DNA of 64,000 nt from Zooshikella sp050749885 (GTDB taxonomy: Bacteria; Pseudomonadota; Gammaproteobacteria; Pseudomonadales; Zooshikellaceae), in NCBI RefSeq assembly GCF_050749885.1, contig NZ_JBOIUB010000001.1:620001-684000 (forward strand). Direction: 5' to 3'. How positions within the stretch are numbered: the stretch's first letter is position 1; every line of letters starts with the position of its first letter. The translations under genes were made by a program, and so were the position numbers. This document shows, piece after piece, positions 8,374-18,874 of this stretch. The notes under the pieces were generated by a model. It saw only the letters and a list, made by a program, of their open reading frames with translations, was not told the DNA's origin and did not search any database.

Positions 8374-9012
8374 ATGATTTACCTCGCTTCTCAGTCACCC
8401 AGACGGCAAGAGCTGTTACAGCAGATAGGTGTTAATTATATCGTTATTCCTGCTGCTATCGATGAGTCTCCCTATACAGATGAGCTAGGTGATGCCTATG
8501 TGCTGCGGATGGCTAAGGAAAAGGCTGAGGCTGGATGGCAGATATTACATGCAGAGAAAAAGAGCATTATATCTTCAACAGAGAACAGCCCTTGTGTTTT
8601 GGCGGCAGATACCAGTGTCATTGTTGATGGCGGTATTTTGGGGAAGCCGAAAGATGAGTCAGACGCAAAGGCGATGTTAATGCGTTTGTCCAATCGAACT
8701 CACCAGGTAATCACAGCGGTTGCTTTAAAAAACCGTAGGCAGATGGAAACCCGTTTGAGTGTCAGCAATGTCACTTTTCGTGCGCTGACAGATACTGATG
8801 TACAAGCCTATATCCGCAGTGGTGAACCTTTAGATAAAGCAGGTGCCTATGCTATACAAGGGCTAGGAGCCATATTTGTACAACATTTAGCGGGCAGTTA
8901 CTCTGGAGTGATGGGGCTGCCTTTGACCGAAACGGCTGAGCTACTCCAGTTAATGGATGTTCCCACAGGGCTTTCATCTTGGAGAAAACAACTAGAGCGT
9001 GCAGATGAGTGA
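8374..9012 (+). CDS. maf: Maf-family nucleoside triphosphate pyrophosphatase
   Basis: 212 residues from MIYLASQSPRRQELL. AGAGG lies 7 bases before the ATG, while the longer frame would need a TTG at 8350. The Maf signature ASQSPRR (residues 5-11), the catalytic region VLAADTSV and the GKPKDESDA block are present. Family enzymes hydrolyse dTTP, UTP or modified nucleotides to monophosphates and were first described as septum-formation inhibitors. The stop overlaps the start of rng. Confidence 0.95.
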   Translation: MIYLASQSPRRQELLQQIGVNYIVIPAAIDESPYTDELGDAYVLRMAKEKAEAGWQILHAEKKSIISSTENSPCVLAADTSVIVDGGILGKPKDESDAKAMLMRLSNRTHQVITAVALKNRRQMETRLSVSNVTFRALTDTDVQAYIRSGEPLDKAGAYAIQGLGAIFVQHLAGSYSGVMGLPLTETAELLQLMDVPTGLSSWRKQLERADE

Positions 9013-10495
9013 AGAAATACTGATGAATATCACACCCATGGAGTCTCGAGTGGCTGTGGTAGAAAACGGTGTACTGCAAGAGGTGTACATCGAACGCACT
9101 CAACGTCGTGGTATTGTTGGTAATATTTATAAAGGCAAAGTAGTCCGAGTATTGCCAGGGATGCAGGCAGCTTTTGTCGACATTGGCTTAGAGCGCGCCG
9201 CGTTTATTCACGCCAGTGAGATTATCCCTAAAAATAATGATGCAAAGGAGAACGAAACAGCCTCAAGCAATGAATCTGAGCCTCATATCAGTTATTTAGT
9301 CCATGAAGGGCAGTCCATTGTGGTTCAGGTTACGAAGGACCCATTAGGTACAAAAGGTGCTCGATTAACAACTCATATTTCTATTCCTGCCCGCTACTTA
9401 GTGTATATGCCTCATACCAATCATGTCGGTATTTCTCTACGCATTGAGGACCAGCAGGAACGTGAGCGTTTAAAGGTCATGGTGGAAAAGCTGCTTGAAG
9501 AGCATGGGATTCAGGATAAAGGCGGTTTTATTTTACGGACAGCGGCAGAGGGTGTTGGCGAAGCGGAAATTCTGAATGACATTTTTTTCTTACACCGCTT
9601 GTGGGACTCTATTTCTGAAAGTATTGCTTCTACCAAAGCGCCTGTTGCAGTCTATGAAGATCTTCCTCTTTATTTGCGTACCTTAAGAGATTTGGTTGAG
9701 CCTATCATTGAAAAGGTGCGTATTGACTCTAAAGAAACCTATTTGAAGGTGCTTAAATTTGTTAAGAAATTAATTCCGCAAATTGAAGATCGTGTTGAAT
9801 ACTATCCAGGCGAGCGCCCTATTTTTGATTTATACAGCGTTGAAGATGAAATACAGCGAGCACTGAGCCGAAAAGTACCGCTTAAATCAGGTGGTCATCT
9901 GATTATTGATCAGACGGAAGCTATGACGACGATTGATGTGAATACGGGGGCTTTTGTTGGGCACCGTAATCTGGAAGAGACTATTTTTAAGACGAATTTG
10001 GAAGCAGCAACGGCAATAGCACGCCAGCTCCGCTTACGCAATCTCGGTGGGATTATCATTATTGACTTCATTGATATGGAAGATGAAGAGCATAAGCGGC
10101 AAGTGTTTCGGATGTTAGAAAAAAACCTGGAGCGGGACCATGCAAAAACCAATATTACAGGGGTTTCTGAGTTAGGATTAGTTGAAATGACCCGCAAACG
10201 GACCCGTGAAAGCCTGGAAAATGTTTTGTGTGAGCCTTGCCCCACTTGCCAGGGACGTGGTTCCTTAAAAACGCCAGAAACTGTTTGTTATGAAATTTTT
10301 CGGGAGATTCTTAGGGAAGCCCGGGCTTATGATAGTGATACCTACCTGGTGTTGGCTGCACAAACCGTTGTGGATCGTTTACTGGAAGAAGATTCTGGCA
10401 ACGTAGCTGACTTGGAAGAATTTATTGAAAAAAATATACGTATTCAAGTTGAGCCTATGTATACCCAGGAACAGTTTGATGTTGTTCTCGTGTAA
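9005..10495 (+). CDS. rng: Ribonuclease G
   Basis: 496 residues from MSEEILMNITPMESRVAVVENG. An ATG two codons earlier is also in frame. Domains in order: an S1-like RNA-binding domain (about 35-125), the RNase H-like and 5'-sensor region, the DNase I-like catalytic region with DVNTGAFVG and IIIDFIDM (metal-binding aspartates), and the zinc-link CEPCPTC. It endonucleolytically processes 16S rRNA 5' ends and decays some mRNAs. It overlaps the end of maf, indicating one transcript. Confidence 0.97.
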   Translation: MSEEILMNITPMESRVAVVENGVLQEVYIERTQRRGIVGNIYKGKVVRVLPGMQAAFVDIGLERAAFIHASEIIPKNNDAKENETASSNESEPHISYLVHEGQSIVVQVTKDPLGTKGARLTTHISIPARYLVYMPHTNHVGISLRIEDQQERERLKVMVEKLLEEHGIQDKGGFILRTAAEGVGEAEILNDIFFLHRLWDSISESIASTKAPVAVYEDLPLYLRTLRDLVEPIIEKVRIDSKETYLKVLKFVKKLIPQIEDRVEYYPGERPIFDLYSVEDEIQRALSRKVPLKSGGHLIIDQTEAMTTIDVNTGAFVGHRNLEETIFKTNLEAATAIARQLRLRNLGGIIIIDFIDMEDEEHKRQVFRMLEKNLERDHAKTNITGVSELGLVEMTRKRTRESLENVLCEPCPTCQGRGSLKTPETVCYEIFREILREARAYDSDTYLVLAAQTVVDRLLEEDSGNVADLEEFIEKNIRIQVEPMYTQEQFDVVLV

Positions 10496-10548
10496 GGCAA
10501 ATTGCGTGTAATTTTTACAAGCCTGGTGTTTTTGTTTTGGATAGCTAA

Positions 10549-13500
10549 ATGCTTTGGATTGCCCGTTGGTTTTCTCGAATTGTTTGGTGGCTTGTGGTCA
10601 CCTTGATTGTGCTTATGGCACTTTATGTCAGTGCTGGACGTTTTTTGTTACCTCGATTAACAGACTATCGTGAAGAACTGTCTGAGAGACTTGCTGAATA
10701 CCTTAATACTCAGGTATCGATAGGACAATTAGCCGGTAGTTGGCGTGGATTTAATCCAGCATTGGTTGCTACTGATGTAGTGATTAAAAGTCCACAAGAT
10801 CCTCAGCAGAATGCACTATCCGCCAAGCAACTTATTTTATCGTTTGATACGTTAGGGTCTATTCTCGCGGGGTCTTTGGTATTTGAACAGCTGGAAGTGA
10901 CAGGGGCTAATATCCAGCTGAAAGAACAAACGAAACAGTGGCACTTGCGTGGTTTCCAGGCAGCACCATCAGAGAAAAGTGATTTTAAGCTGATTTCAGG
11001 CCTTATTTTACAGCAAAACCGTCTGCATTTATTGGACAGTACCGTCGTCTTTGAGCCTGAACAAGGTTCGGCTCAAGCACTGACAAATGTGCAGCTGACT
11101 ATTGAAAATACCCAGCAGGGTATTCATGTGACGGGCTCTCTTCAGGATGGTTATACAGATCAGCGCTCTGGGGAAATTTCGGTTGCGGTAAAATTGAGTA
11201 AATGGGGTAATACTTGGCAGGATACAAAGCTTTCCGCCATGCTTGATATTGAAAATATACACTTAACCCCGTGGTTGGCAATGTTTCTTCCTGAGTCAAC
11301 TCAGTTAAATATCGAGCAGCTTGATGGGAAGCTTTGGCTGACCTGGAATGGTCAACAGTTAGATGCTCACAGTGCACTTGATTTTACTGAAGTGACTGGG
11401 CATTGGGCTAATCACCAACTACCAACAATACAACACTTCAGAACGAAGAACAGTCAAATTCAATGGTCTTCTAATCAACAGTGGCAGTGGCGTGCAAAAG
11501 ACTTAGCGCTGGCTGTTAATGATCAACCACCATTAACATTACCCTATATTTCGTTGGATAGTCGTCCTGAGGGAGGTACACCTCTTAAGTCATCTGATAC
11601 GCAGTCTTCAAGAATTACGTTGGCATTATCTGAGATTGATTTGGCGGCACTGAAAAAAATAACGCTTTCCACGCAGTGGCTCCCTAAAGAAGCACATCAG
11701 TTGCTGAGTACGTTAAATCCGGTAGGGAAGCTGCGACAAGTTTGGTTGGACTGGCAGCCAAGTCAACCTTCAGCTTTTGTGGCCAGTGCACGTCTGCATG
11801 AAGTAGGTGTTGATGCTTGGGAGAATGCCCCTTCAGGATCAGGTATCTCTGGTTACACACTGATCACGCCAACAAAAGGTGTGATTTTGTTGGACGCTAA
11901 GCGATTTAGTCTGGGGCTAGAGAGCTTGTTTCGTCGGACTTGGTACTACGACCAGGCCTCAGGGCGTTTAGAGTGGCGTATTTTTGATAACCAATATGAG
12001 TTGTATACACATAATGTTGCCTTAACAGGAGACGATGGGCATTTCAAAGGACAGTTCCGGCTTCAATTTCCCTTTGATGATAGACCCCCACAAATGGCAT
12101 TAACGGTTGGTGTGACTGAAGGGGATGCGCAATACACTGGTCAGTATTTGCCCGCACGAGGCGCGATGTCTGAGGAGTTGGTCACCTGGCTTGATCAGAG
12201 TATTAAGAAAGCAGATATTGAGTCAGGTGCCTTTGTTTATAACGGGTCGCTTGACCCAGATGATTTGGCAGCCGCCAGTAACTTTGGTTTGTTTTTCAAA
12301 ATTCGTCATGGAACCTTACAGTATGACCCTGCCTGGCCCACCGCTAATGCGTTGAATGCACTGGTACATGTCAGTAGCGATCACTTGAATGTTGAGGTTG
12401 AAGAAGGAAGGCTTTACAGCAAAAGTAAAATTGATGGGTTACAAGTCACCGCAGATTTTACCGAGCTGGAAAATGACCAACCTTTAGTACTACATTTGAA
12501 GGGCAATGCAAAAGTGGGAGGTGAGGAGGCCAATAAGTTACTTCATGAGAGTCCTATTGCAGATGCGCTAAATGATGTTGAAGTACCTTGGACTGTTGCT
12601 GGTGACTATGATGTCAAATTAGGCTTAAGCATACCATTGCAAGAAAAGGCTCAGCCAAAAGGTACCGTAGATATTGCTGTACATAATGGTCAAATAAAAC
12701 TCCCACAACAAGATATCGCATTTGATCAGATTCATGGGGCATTGCGTTACGAAGCTGGGCAGGGCATGTTTGCTCAGAAACTACAAGGCAAGTTTTTAGA
12801 AAATACCTTTACAGCAAAGCTTGACGTTAAAAAAGAAAAAAAACAGTTAGTGCAAAGTATTTCGCTGCAAGCTCCAATACAAACAACGCCGCTATTACGC
12901 TGGTTAGGAGCACCAGAACCTATTCAAAAATGGGTTAAAGGCCAAACGGATATTACGGCTGAACTCAATGTTTATGACACTAAAAAACGTGCTCCACAGT
13001 TAAGTATTCAAACTGACTTACAAGGGATTGCTTTAAATCTACCCGAGCCTTTTGAAAAGTCACCTTATGAGCAGCGTCCTTTACAGTTGAACATTAGCTT
13101 TCAAGAGCCTCTATTACTTAGGGTGATGTTGCACAATCAGCTCAGTGCCGCATTGCTGCTGGGAAAACAGGGGGTAGTCTCAGCCAATTTGCTGGTTGGA
13201 CGAAGTGGGTTGATTTCTCCAATACCCAGAGGTATTCAGGTAGCAGGTTGGTTACCTGTGCTCAATGTTAGCCAGTGGCAATCACTATGGGCTGGTTTTG
13301 ACAGCAAGAGTACACCTGCAATTAAGCCAGTCACGGTTCGTAACTTCAGTGTTGATAAGTTGATTGCCGCAGATCAAGCGTTGAAAAAAATAAATGTCTC
13401 ACTGTTGACGATGAGGGATCACTGGCGTGTGTTACTCGATAGTATTGATTTAAAGGGACAGGTCAATATTCCTTTTAGTCAAAACCAGCCTATGGATATC

Positions 13501-14427
13501 TGGGTTGATAAGGCTGTTATTAGTACTGTTACTGACAAAAAGGCAAGCTCTGCAAAGAGTAATCAGGATACGACAGTACCGCCGCAGTCGATTCCTGCTA
13601 TGAACCTTAGAATTCATGATTTAACGTTGGACAAGCAGAAGGTTGGCTCATTATCCGCAAATATTCGTCCAAATCCAAAGGGACTTCATGTACAAAATAT
13701 TGTGGGGGATATGCAAGGGCTGTCCATTACAGGTGATTTGTCGTGGAATTATCAGCGCGGTTTTCATCGCTCATTTTATAAAGGCGTGATTCGAGCTGAA
13801 AATATTGGTAAGGTCCTTGAAAACTGGGGATATGCAGCCACACTGACCAGTAAAAAAACGAAAATCTCTGTGGATGTAAACTGGCCTGGTTCTCCCATGG
13901 CCTTTGCAGTAAAAACACTCACAGGAAAAGTCGACAGTAAAATTGAGCATGGTCGGTTTGTTGAAACTGAGCGCTCAGCGAATGCCCTTAAACTGTTGGG
14001 TATTCTTAATTTTAATGCGATTGCCCGACGTTTACGTTTGGATTTTTCAGATTTATTTTCCTCGGGGGTGAGCTTTGACAAATTCAGAGTTCATGGTCGT
14101 TTCAATGGTGGCATTTTAACCTTTGATAAGCCTGTCACCATTGAGGGGCCTTCAGCCGATTTCCAAATGGATGGTGTGCTTAATTTTATTACGGATAAGG
14201 TTGATGCTTTTCTCGTAGTTACCTTACCGGTGACGGATAATTTACCCATTATTGCTGTACTGATGGGGGCACCTCAGGTGGGTGGTGCAATTTATTTATT
14301 TGATAAGCTACTGGGTAATACCGTACAACAGTTTGCCAGTGCCTGTTACCGTTTGACTGGGACACTGACTAATCCAAAAGTGTCATTTGATAAAATATTT
14401 AGTGCTGACACAGAAAAAGACGATTAA
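10549..14427 (+). CDS. yhdP: YhdP-family (AsmA-like) envelope protein
   Basis: 1292 residues, close to the family norm of about 1270. An N-terminal membrane anchor (IVWWLVVTLIVLMALYVSAG, about residues 11-30) is followed by a very long periplasmic beta-rich region. It ends in the conserved C-terminal block with LLGILNFNAIARRLRLDF and VTLPVTDNLPIIAVLMG. These AsmA-like proteins form periplasmic bridges thought to carry phospholipids to the outer membrane, with TamB and YdbH. It sits between rng and the nitrilase gene, as in Pseudomonas. Confidence 0.93.
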   Translation: MLWIARWFSRIVWWLVVTLIVLMALYVSAGRFLLPRLTDYREELSERLAEYLNTQVSIGQLAGSWRGFNPALVATDVVIKSPQDPQQNALSAKQLILSFDTLGSILAGSLVFEQLEVTGANIQLKEQTKQWHLRGFQAAPSEKSDFKLISGLILQQNRLHLLDSTVVFEPEQGSAQALTNVQLTIENTQQGIHVTGSLQDGYTDQRSGEISVAVKLSKWGNTWQDTKLSAMLDIENIHLTPWLAMFLPESTQLNIEQLDGKLWLTWNGQQLDAHSALDFTEVTGHWANHQLPTIQHFRTKNSQIQWSSNQQWQWRAKDLALAVNDQPPLTLPYISLDSRPEGGTPLKSSDTQSSRITLALSEIDLAALKKITLSTQWLPKEAHQLLSTLNPVGKLRQVWLDWQPSQPSAFVASARLHEVGVDAWENAPSGSGISGYTLITPTKGVILLDAKRFSLGLESLFRRTWYYDQASGRLEWRIFDNQYELYTHNVALTGDDGHFKGQFRLQFPFDDRPPQMALTVGVTEGDAQYTGQYLPARGAMSEELVTWLDQSIKKADIESGAFVYNGSLDPDDLAAASNFGLFFKIRHGTLQYDPAWPTANALNALVHVSSDHLNVEVEEGRLYSKSKIDGLQVTADFTELENDQPLVLHLKGNAKVGGEEANKLLHESPIADALNDVEVPWTVAGDYDVKLGLSIPLQEKAQPKGTVDIAVHNGQIKLPQQDIAFDQIHGALRYEAGQGMFAQKLQGKFLENTFTAKLDVKKEKKQLVQSISLQAPIQTTPLLRWLGAPEPIQKWVKGQTDITAELNVYDTKKRAPQLSIQTDLQGIALNLPEPFEKSPYEQRPLQLNISFQEPLLLRVMLHNQLSAALLLGKQGVVSANLLVGRSGLISPIPRGIQVAGWLPVLNVSQWQSLWAGFDSKSTPAIKPVTVRNFSVDKLIAADQALKKINVSLLTMRDHWRVLLDSIDLKGQVNIPFSQNQPMDIWVDKAVISTVTDKKASSAKSNQDTTVPPQSIPAMNLRIHDLTLDKQKVGSLSANIRPNPKGLHVQNIVGDMQGLSITGDLSWNYQRGFHRSFYKGVIRAENIGKVLENWGYAATLTSKKTKISVDVNWPGSPMAFAVKTLTGKVDSKIEHGRFVETERSANALKLLGILNFNAIARRLRLDFSDLFSSGVSFDKFRVHGRFNGGILTFDKPVTIEGPSADFQMDGVLNFITDKVDAFLVVTLPVTDNLPIIAVLMGAPQVGGAIYLFDKLLGNTVQQFASACYRLTGTLTNPKVSFDKIFSADTEKDD

Positions 14428-14436
14428 AGGGATGAA

Positions 14437-15279
14437 ATGAAATATAAAGTAGCTGCTGTACAAATGAACTCTGGTGTAGATGTAGCAGAAAATTTAACAC
14501 ATGCTGAACGGCTAATGAGTCAAGTGGCTCGGCTGGGTGCTAATTTGGTTGTATTACCAGAGTGTTTTGCTGCATTTGCAACACCTGATATGTTAGCTAT
14601 TGGCAAGGGAGAGCAAACGGCTGAAGGCCCTATTCGATCATTTTTAGCGGAGCAGGCAAGAGCCCATAATATTTGGTTGGTTGCGGGTTCTATTCCGTTT
14701 TTACCTGAAGAACAAACAGATGATCGCTGTCTAGCCAGTTGTTTTGTCTATAATGATCAGGGAGACGAAGTTGCGCGTTATGACAAAATTCACTTATTTG
14801 ATGTTAATGTGGATGACAGCAAAGGATCGTATCGGGAATCAAAGGAGTTCCTGCCAGGTAAACATCTTGTTGTTGTTGATACCCCGTTTGGTCGTATAGC
14901 ACCCGTTATTTGTTACGATTTACGTTTTCCAGAAATCTTTAGAAAACTGGCTGAGCAGAACGTTGATATTTTTTGTATACCCTCTGCATTTACAGCAGTG
15001 ACAGGAGCTGCACACTGGGAAACACTCGTAAAAGCCAGGGCGATTGAAAACTTTAGTTATGTCATTGCGGCTAACCAGACAGGTACTCACGAGGATAAGC
15101 GTGAAACTCATGGCCACTCAATGATTGTGGACCCTTGGGGGCAAACTATTGCATCAACGACAAAGGGTGAAGCTGTTATTCTGGCTGAAATTGATTTACA
15201 AAAGGTCAAACAAATTCGTGATCAAATGCCTTCATTATCTCATCGATGTCCTTATGAACTGGCTTTGATCAAGAAATAG
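14437..15279 (+). CDS. Carbon-nitrogen hydrolase (Nit/omega-amidase family)
   Basis: 280 residues of the nitrilase superfamily. The catalytic triad is visible as E42 (LPECFA), K117 (YDKIHLFDV) and C159 (VICYDLRFPE). The short form and the IHLFDVNV motif fit the Nit1/YbeM group, which hydrolyses deaminated glutathione or omega-amides such as alpha-ketoglutaramate. Exact substrate is not determinable from sequence. It lies 9 bases after yhdP and 14 before tldD, probably cotranscribed. Confidence 0.9.
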   Translation: MKYKVAAVQMNSGVDVAENLTHAERLMSQVARLGANLVVLPECFAAFATPDMLAIGKGEQTAEGPIRSFLAEQARAHNIWLVAGSIPFLPEEQTDDRCLASCFVYNDQGDEVARYDKIHLFDVNVDDSKGSYRESKEFLPGKHLVVVDTPFGRIAPVICYDLRFPEIFRKLAEQNVDIFCIPSAFTAVTGAAHWETLVKARAIENFSYVIAANQTGTHEDKRETHGHSMIVDPWGQTIASTTKGEAVILAEIDLQKVKQIRDQMPSLSHRCPYELALIKK

Positions 15280-15293
15280 GTTTCTTATTATTT

Positions 15294-16736
15294 ATGACTG
15301 ATTTATTACTCTCTGCAAAAGAACAACTGTTGATGCCTGCTGAGCTCACAGAGAACCATGTTGCTAATATTATTGATGGCATGTTGGGCCATCAAATAGA
15401 TGCTGCTGATTTATATTTTCAAAACTCACGCTTTGAGTCTTGGGTTTTAGATGACGGTATTGTTAAAGAAGGCAGCTTTAATGTCGACCGTGGTGTGGGT
15501 GTACGCGCCATGAGTGGTGAAAAAACTGGCTTTGCCTATTCCAATGAAATCATTCTTCCCGCTCTCAATCAGGCTGCTGCCGCTGCTCGGTCAATTGCAG
15601 CTCAAGGGCAGAATCAGTCTGTACAGGCTTGGCAGTCTTCACGACCATTAGCACTTTATCCCGCAAGTAATCCATTAGATGTGATGTCACAGCAGGACAA
15701 GGTGACACTACTAAAGGATATGGATCGCCAAGCACGACAATTGGATCCTAGAGTAAAACAGGTAACAGTGAGTTTGGCTGGAGGCTATGAAACGGTTCTG
15801 GTTGCAGCGAGTGATGGTACTTTGGCGGGTGATGTCAGACCACTCGTACGCTTAAATATTTCTGTGATTGTTGAACAGGATGGGCGTCGTGAGCGAGGAT
15901 CTGCGGGTGGTGGTGGCCGAACAGATTACCAGCTTTTTATCAAAGACGATCGTGCTCAGGAATATGTGCGTGATGCGGTACGCCAGGCACTTGTTAATCT
16001 TGAAGCAGAGCCTTCACCTGCTGGAGCGATGCCGGTTGTACTGGGTCCAGGTTGGTCTGGAGTCTTGCTCCATGAAGCGGTAGGTCATGGTTTAGAGGGT
16101 GACTTTAATCGAAAAGGCAGTTCTGCTTACTCTGGTCGTATTGGTGAGCAAGTTGCTTCTACACTCTGTACAGTCGTTGATGATGGTACATTACCAGGGC
16201 GTCGAGGGTCACTTAATATGGACGATGAAGGTGTACCTACAGAATGTACCGTATTGATTGAAAATGGCATTCTGAAAAATTACATGCAAGATAAGCAAAA
16301 TGCTCGGCTCATGGGTATGAAAGCAACAGGTAATGGACGTCGGGAGTCTTACTCTCATTTACCTATGCCGCGTATGACCAATACTTATATGTTACCTGGT
16401 GATCATGCACCTGAAGAGATTATTGCTTCTGTTGATAAAGGTATTTATGCCGCACAACTTGGTGGTGGTCAGGTTGATATTACTTCTGGGAAGTTTGTAT
16501 TTTCGACGAGTGAAGCTTATTTGATCGAAAATGGAAAAATTACCCGTCCTGTGAAAGGGGCTACTTTGATTGGTAATGGTCCGGATGTTATGAACAACAT
16601 TACTATGGTGGGTAATGATTTGTCACTTGATCCAGGTATTGGTGTGTGTGGTAAAGAAGGGCAGTCTGTACCTGTGGGTGTTGGCCAGCCAACATTGAAA
16701 ATTGCAGAAATTACGGTGGGTGGAACAGGGGCATAA
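15294..16736 (+). CDS. tldD: Metalloprotease TldD
   Basis: 480 residues, full length. The zinc motif appears as HEAVGHGLEGD (HExxxH), with a later ligand region typical of the family (GVGVCGKEGQSVPVGVGQP near the C-terminus). TldD forms a heterodimeric protease with TldE/PmbA, whose gene lies about 0.7 kb downstream. In E. coli the pair matures microcin B17 and degrades CcdA. No microcin-type precursor gene was seen in this window, so a housekeeping peptide-degradation role is likely. Confidence 0.97.
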   Translation: MTDLLLSAKEQLLMPAELTENHVANIIDGMLGHQIDAADLYFQNSRFESWVLDDGIVKEGSFNVDRGVGVRAMSGEKTGFAYSNEIILPALNQAAAAARSIAAQGQNQSVQAWQSSRPLALYPASNPLDVMSQQDKVTLLKDMDRQARQLDPRVKQVTVSLAGGYETVLVAASDGTLAGDVRPLVRLNISVIVEQDGRRERGSAGGGGRTDYQLFIKDDRAQEYVRDAVRQALVNLEAEPSPAGAMPVVLGPGWSGVLLHEAVGHGLEGDFNRKGSSAYSGRIGEQVASTLCTVVDDGTLPGRRGSLNMDDEGVPTECTVLIENGILKNYMQDKQNARLMGMKATGNGRRESYSHLPMPRMTNTYMLPGDHAPEEIIASVDKGIYAAQLGGGQVDITSGKFVFSTSEAYLIENGKITRPVKGATLIGNGPDVMNNITMVGNDLSLDPGIGVCGKEGQSVPVGVGQPTLKIAEITVGGTGA

Positions 16737-16750
16737 GCCCCTATTTATGA

Positions 16751-16773
16751 GTTATACCTACAACGAAGGGTAT
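16751..16773. repeat. 20-bp palindromic element, copy 2, between convergent genes
   Basis: GTTATACC, TACAACGAAG and GGGTAT: a 5-bp stem in the 41 bases between the convergent tldD and yjgA stops. In reverse complement its core differs from the 6514-6536 element at only three of 20 positions. The position suggests a termination or transcript-protection role, though there is no strong T-tract. Confidence 0.5.
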
Positions 16774-16777
16774 GGTT

Positions 16778-17344
16778 TTAGCCTAAAAAGTTCTGCTGCA
16801 GGTCTAGCTCGCGCAGGTAACGAAAGAGTTTACGGCTTGCACTGGGCGGTTTGTTGGTAGCCGCTTCTTTGTGAGCCTGGCGAATTAGTTGCCTTACATG
16901 TTGAATCTCAACTTCAGGGCACTGTGCTACTAATTCATTAAGTGATTCCTGACTGGTAGTGTCATCAAGTAGCCGATCACGCCAGCGTTCAAGTAAGTGG
17001 AAACGTCGAGCAGATTCTTCACTGGTGCTATCAAGGCGGTCCAGAGTCGCGATGATTGCTTCAGTGTCATGGTCACGCATAAGTTTGCCAATAAACTGCA
17101 GGTGACGTTTTTGGGCATTAAAGCTTTTAATGCGTTTACCTTCTTCCAAGGCTTGGCGTAATCTGTCGTTTAAAGGAATTTGCTTAAGAATATCAGGCTT
17201 TAATTCCAGCAAGCGTTGACCTAATGCTTGTAGAGCATGCATTTCACGCTTGAGCTGGGATTTGCTTTTATAATCGTCAAATTCGTCAGGTAAGGCTTCG
17301 TCAGTCATCATTCTGCTAGGAATCTTTGTTACAGTATGGCGCAA
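16778..17344 (-). CDS. yjgA: Ribosome biogenesis factor YjgA (DarP)
   Basis: 188 residues, highly charged and helical. It shows the family features YKSKSQLKREMHALQALGQRL and the C-terminal SRKLFRYLRELD. YjgA/DarP associates with late 50S ribosomal precursors and promotes peptidyl-transferase-centre maturation in E. coli. It lies on the minus strand between tldD and pmbA, its usual place in gammaproteobacteria. Confidence 0.94.
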   Translation of the reverse strand: MRHTVTKIPSRMMTDEALPDEFDDYKSKSQLKREMHALQALGQRLLELKPDILKQIPLNDRLRQALEEGKRIKSFNAQKRHLQFIGKLMRDHDTEAIIATLDRLDSTSEESARRFHLLERWRDRLLDDTTSQESLNELVAQCPEVEIQHVRQLIRQAHKEAATNKPPSASRKLFRYLRELDLQQNFLG

Positions 17345-17444
17345 TTGTAGCCTGAATCATCTGAGTTAACACTACTTGATTCATCATAGCGAGCCTGGAT
17401 CACTTGACTCAGCCCGTTTAACACTTAAAAGTTTAAATATATTT

Positions 17445-18803
17445 ATGACTGTGCAACAACATTCTCACTCTATCGATCCTAAGGTAGAGCAAAAACAACT
17501 GGAAAGCCTGGTTGAACAAATTCTCTCCGAAGCGAAGCGGCAAGGTGCTACGGCAGCTGAGGTTGGTGTTAGCTTGGATACAGGGTTATCTGCCAGTGTG
17601 CGTAAGGGCGAGGTTGAAACGGTAGAGTTCAACTGTGATCGTGGCTTTGGTATTACTGCTTATGTTGGAAAGCGTAAAGGATCTGCCAGCACCTCAGATA
17701 GCTCTCCCCAGGCGATTGAAGACACCGTTGCGGCGGCGGTAAATATTGCTCGTTATACATCCGAAGATGATTGTGCAGGGTTGGCTGATCCTGAGCAGCT
17801 GGCACAGCAAATTCCTGACTTGGATTTGTATCATCCGTGGGGTATTACGCCTGAGCAAGCTGTGGAACTGGCAAAAACCACTGAAGCAGCCGCATTTCAA
17901 CAAAGTGATCTTATTAGTAACTCTGAAGGTTCGACAGTTGCCAGCCATCAGGGGTGCCGTTTGTACGGAAACTCTAATGGTTTTTTAGGCAGCTATTTAT
18001 CAAGTCGTCACAGTATTAGTTGTGTCATGATTGCTCAGCAGCAAAAGGAGATGCAACGAGATTACTGGTATACCATTGCACGAAAATGTGGAGATCTGCA
18101 AGCAGCAGAACAAGTAGGTGCAAAAGCAGCAGAGCGGACAGTCGCCCGTTTAGGATCGCGAAAAGTGGAAACCTGTCAGGTCCCTGTCCTTTTTTCAGCG
18201 GAATTAGCGAGTTCCATACTGGGGCATTTTCTTTCTGCCGTAACAGGTTCTAGCCAATATCGAGAAGCATCATTTCTGTTAAATAGTCTTGGCCAGCAAA
18301 TATTTCCTGATAATGTCAGAATTCATGAGCAACCTCACTTAAAAGGTGCCATTGGTAGTGCTGCTTTTGATAATGATGGTTTGGCGACTTATGCAAAAGA
18401 TTTTGTAACTGATGGTGTATTACAAAGTTATATATTAAGCACTTATTCTGCGCGTAAACTGAAAATGCAAAGTACAGCAAATGCAGGTGGAGTGCATAAC
18501 CTTTTTATTGAACCTCATGACTACTCACTTGATGATTTGCTGAAGAAAATGGATCGTGGTTTGCTCGTGACTGAGCTGATGGGGCATGGGATTAATGCTG
18601 TTACAGGGGACTATTCACGTGGTGCTGCTGGCTTTTGGGTTGAATATGGCAAAATCCAGTTTCCTGTTTCTGAAGTAACTATTGCCAGCAATCTAAAAGA
18701 TATGTTTCGCAACCTTGTTGCTATAGGTAATGACATTGACTGGCGGAGTAATGTGAAGACGGGTTCGTTGCTGATAGAACAAATGACAGTAGCTGGTCAC
18801 TAA
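17445..18803 (+). CDS. pmbA: TldE/PmbA metalloprotease partner
   Basis: 452 residues from MTVQQHSHSIDPK, close to the usual 450. The frame opens at a TTG (17376), but that start lacks a ribosome-binding site and overextends the protein. It contains family blocks such as GITAYVGKRKGSAST and MGHGINAVTGDYSRGAAGFWVE near the C-terminus. PmbA lacks the HExxxH motif and is the structural partner of TldD. Convergent with mgtE. Confidence 0.95.
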   Translation: MTVQQHSHSIDPKVEQKQLESLVEQILSEAKRQGATAAEVGVSLDTGLSASVRKGEVETVEFNCDRGFGITAYVGKRKGSASTSDSSPQAIEDTVAAAVNIARYTSEDDCAGLADPEQLAQQIPDLDLYHPWGITPEQAVELAKTTEAAAFQQSDLISNSEGSTVASHQGCRLYGNSNGFLGSYLSSRHSISCVMIAQQQKEMQRDYWYTIARKCGDLQAAEQVGAKAAERTVARLGSRKVETCQVPVLFSAELASSILGHFLSAVTGSSQYREASFLLNSLGQQIFPDNVRIHEQPHLKGAIGSAAFDNDGLATYAKDFVTDGVLQSYILSTYSARKLKMQSTANAGGVHNLFIEPHDYSLDDLLKKMDRGLLVTELMGHGINAVTGDYSRGAAGFWVEYGKIQFPVSEVTIASNLKDMFRNLVAIGNDIDWRSNVKTGSLLIEQMTVAGH

Positions 18804-18874
18804 TAACTGACTTTGTTGCTTTTTATTTTGTAGCACACCAATTGTTGTATATAGCAAGGTTCTTGGGATTGGCC

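Noticed and set aside
16043..16110. TldD/TldE as part of a microcin-type peptide system
   Set aside because: No precursor peptide, cyclodehydratase or export gene is nearby; the genes are in their usual core position.
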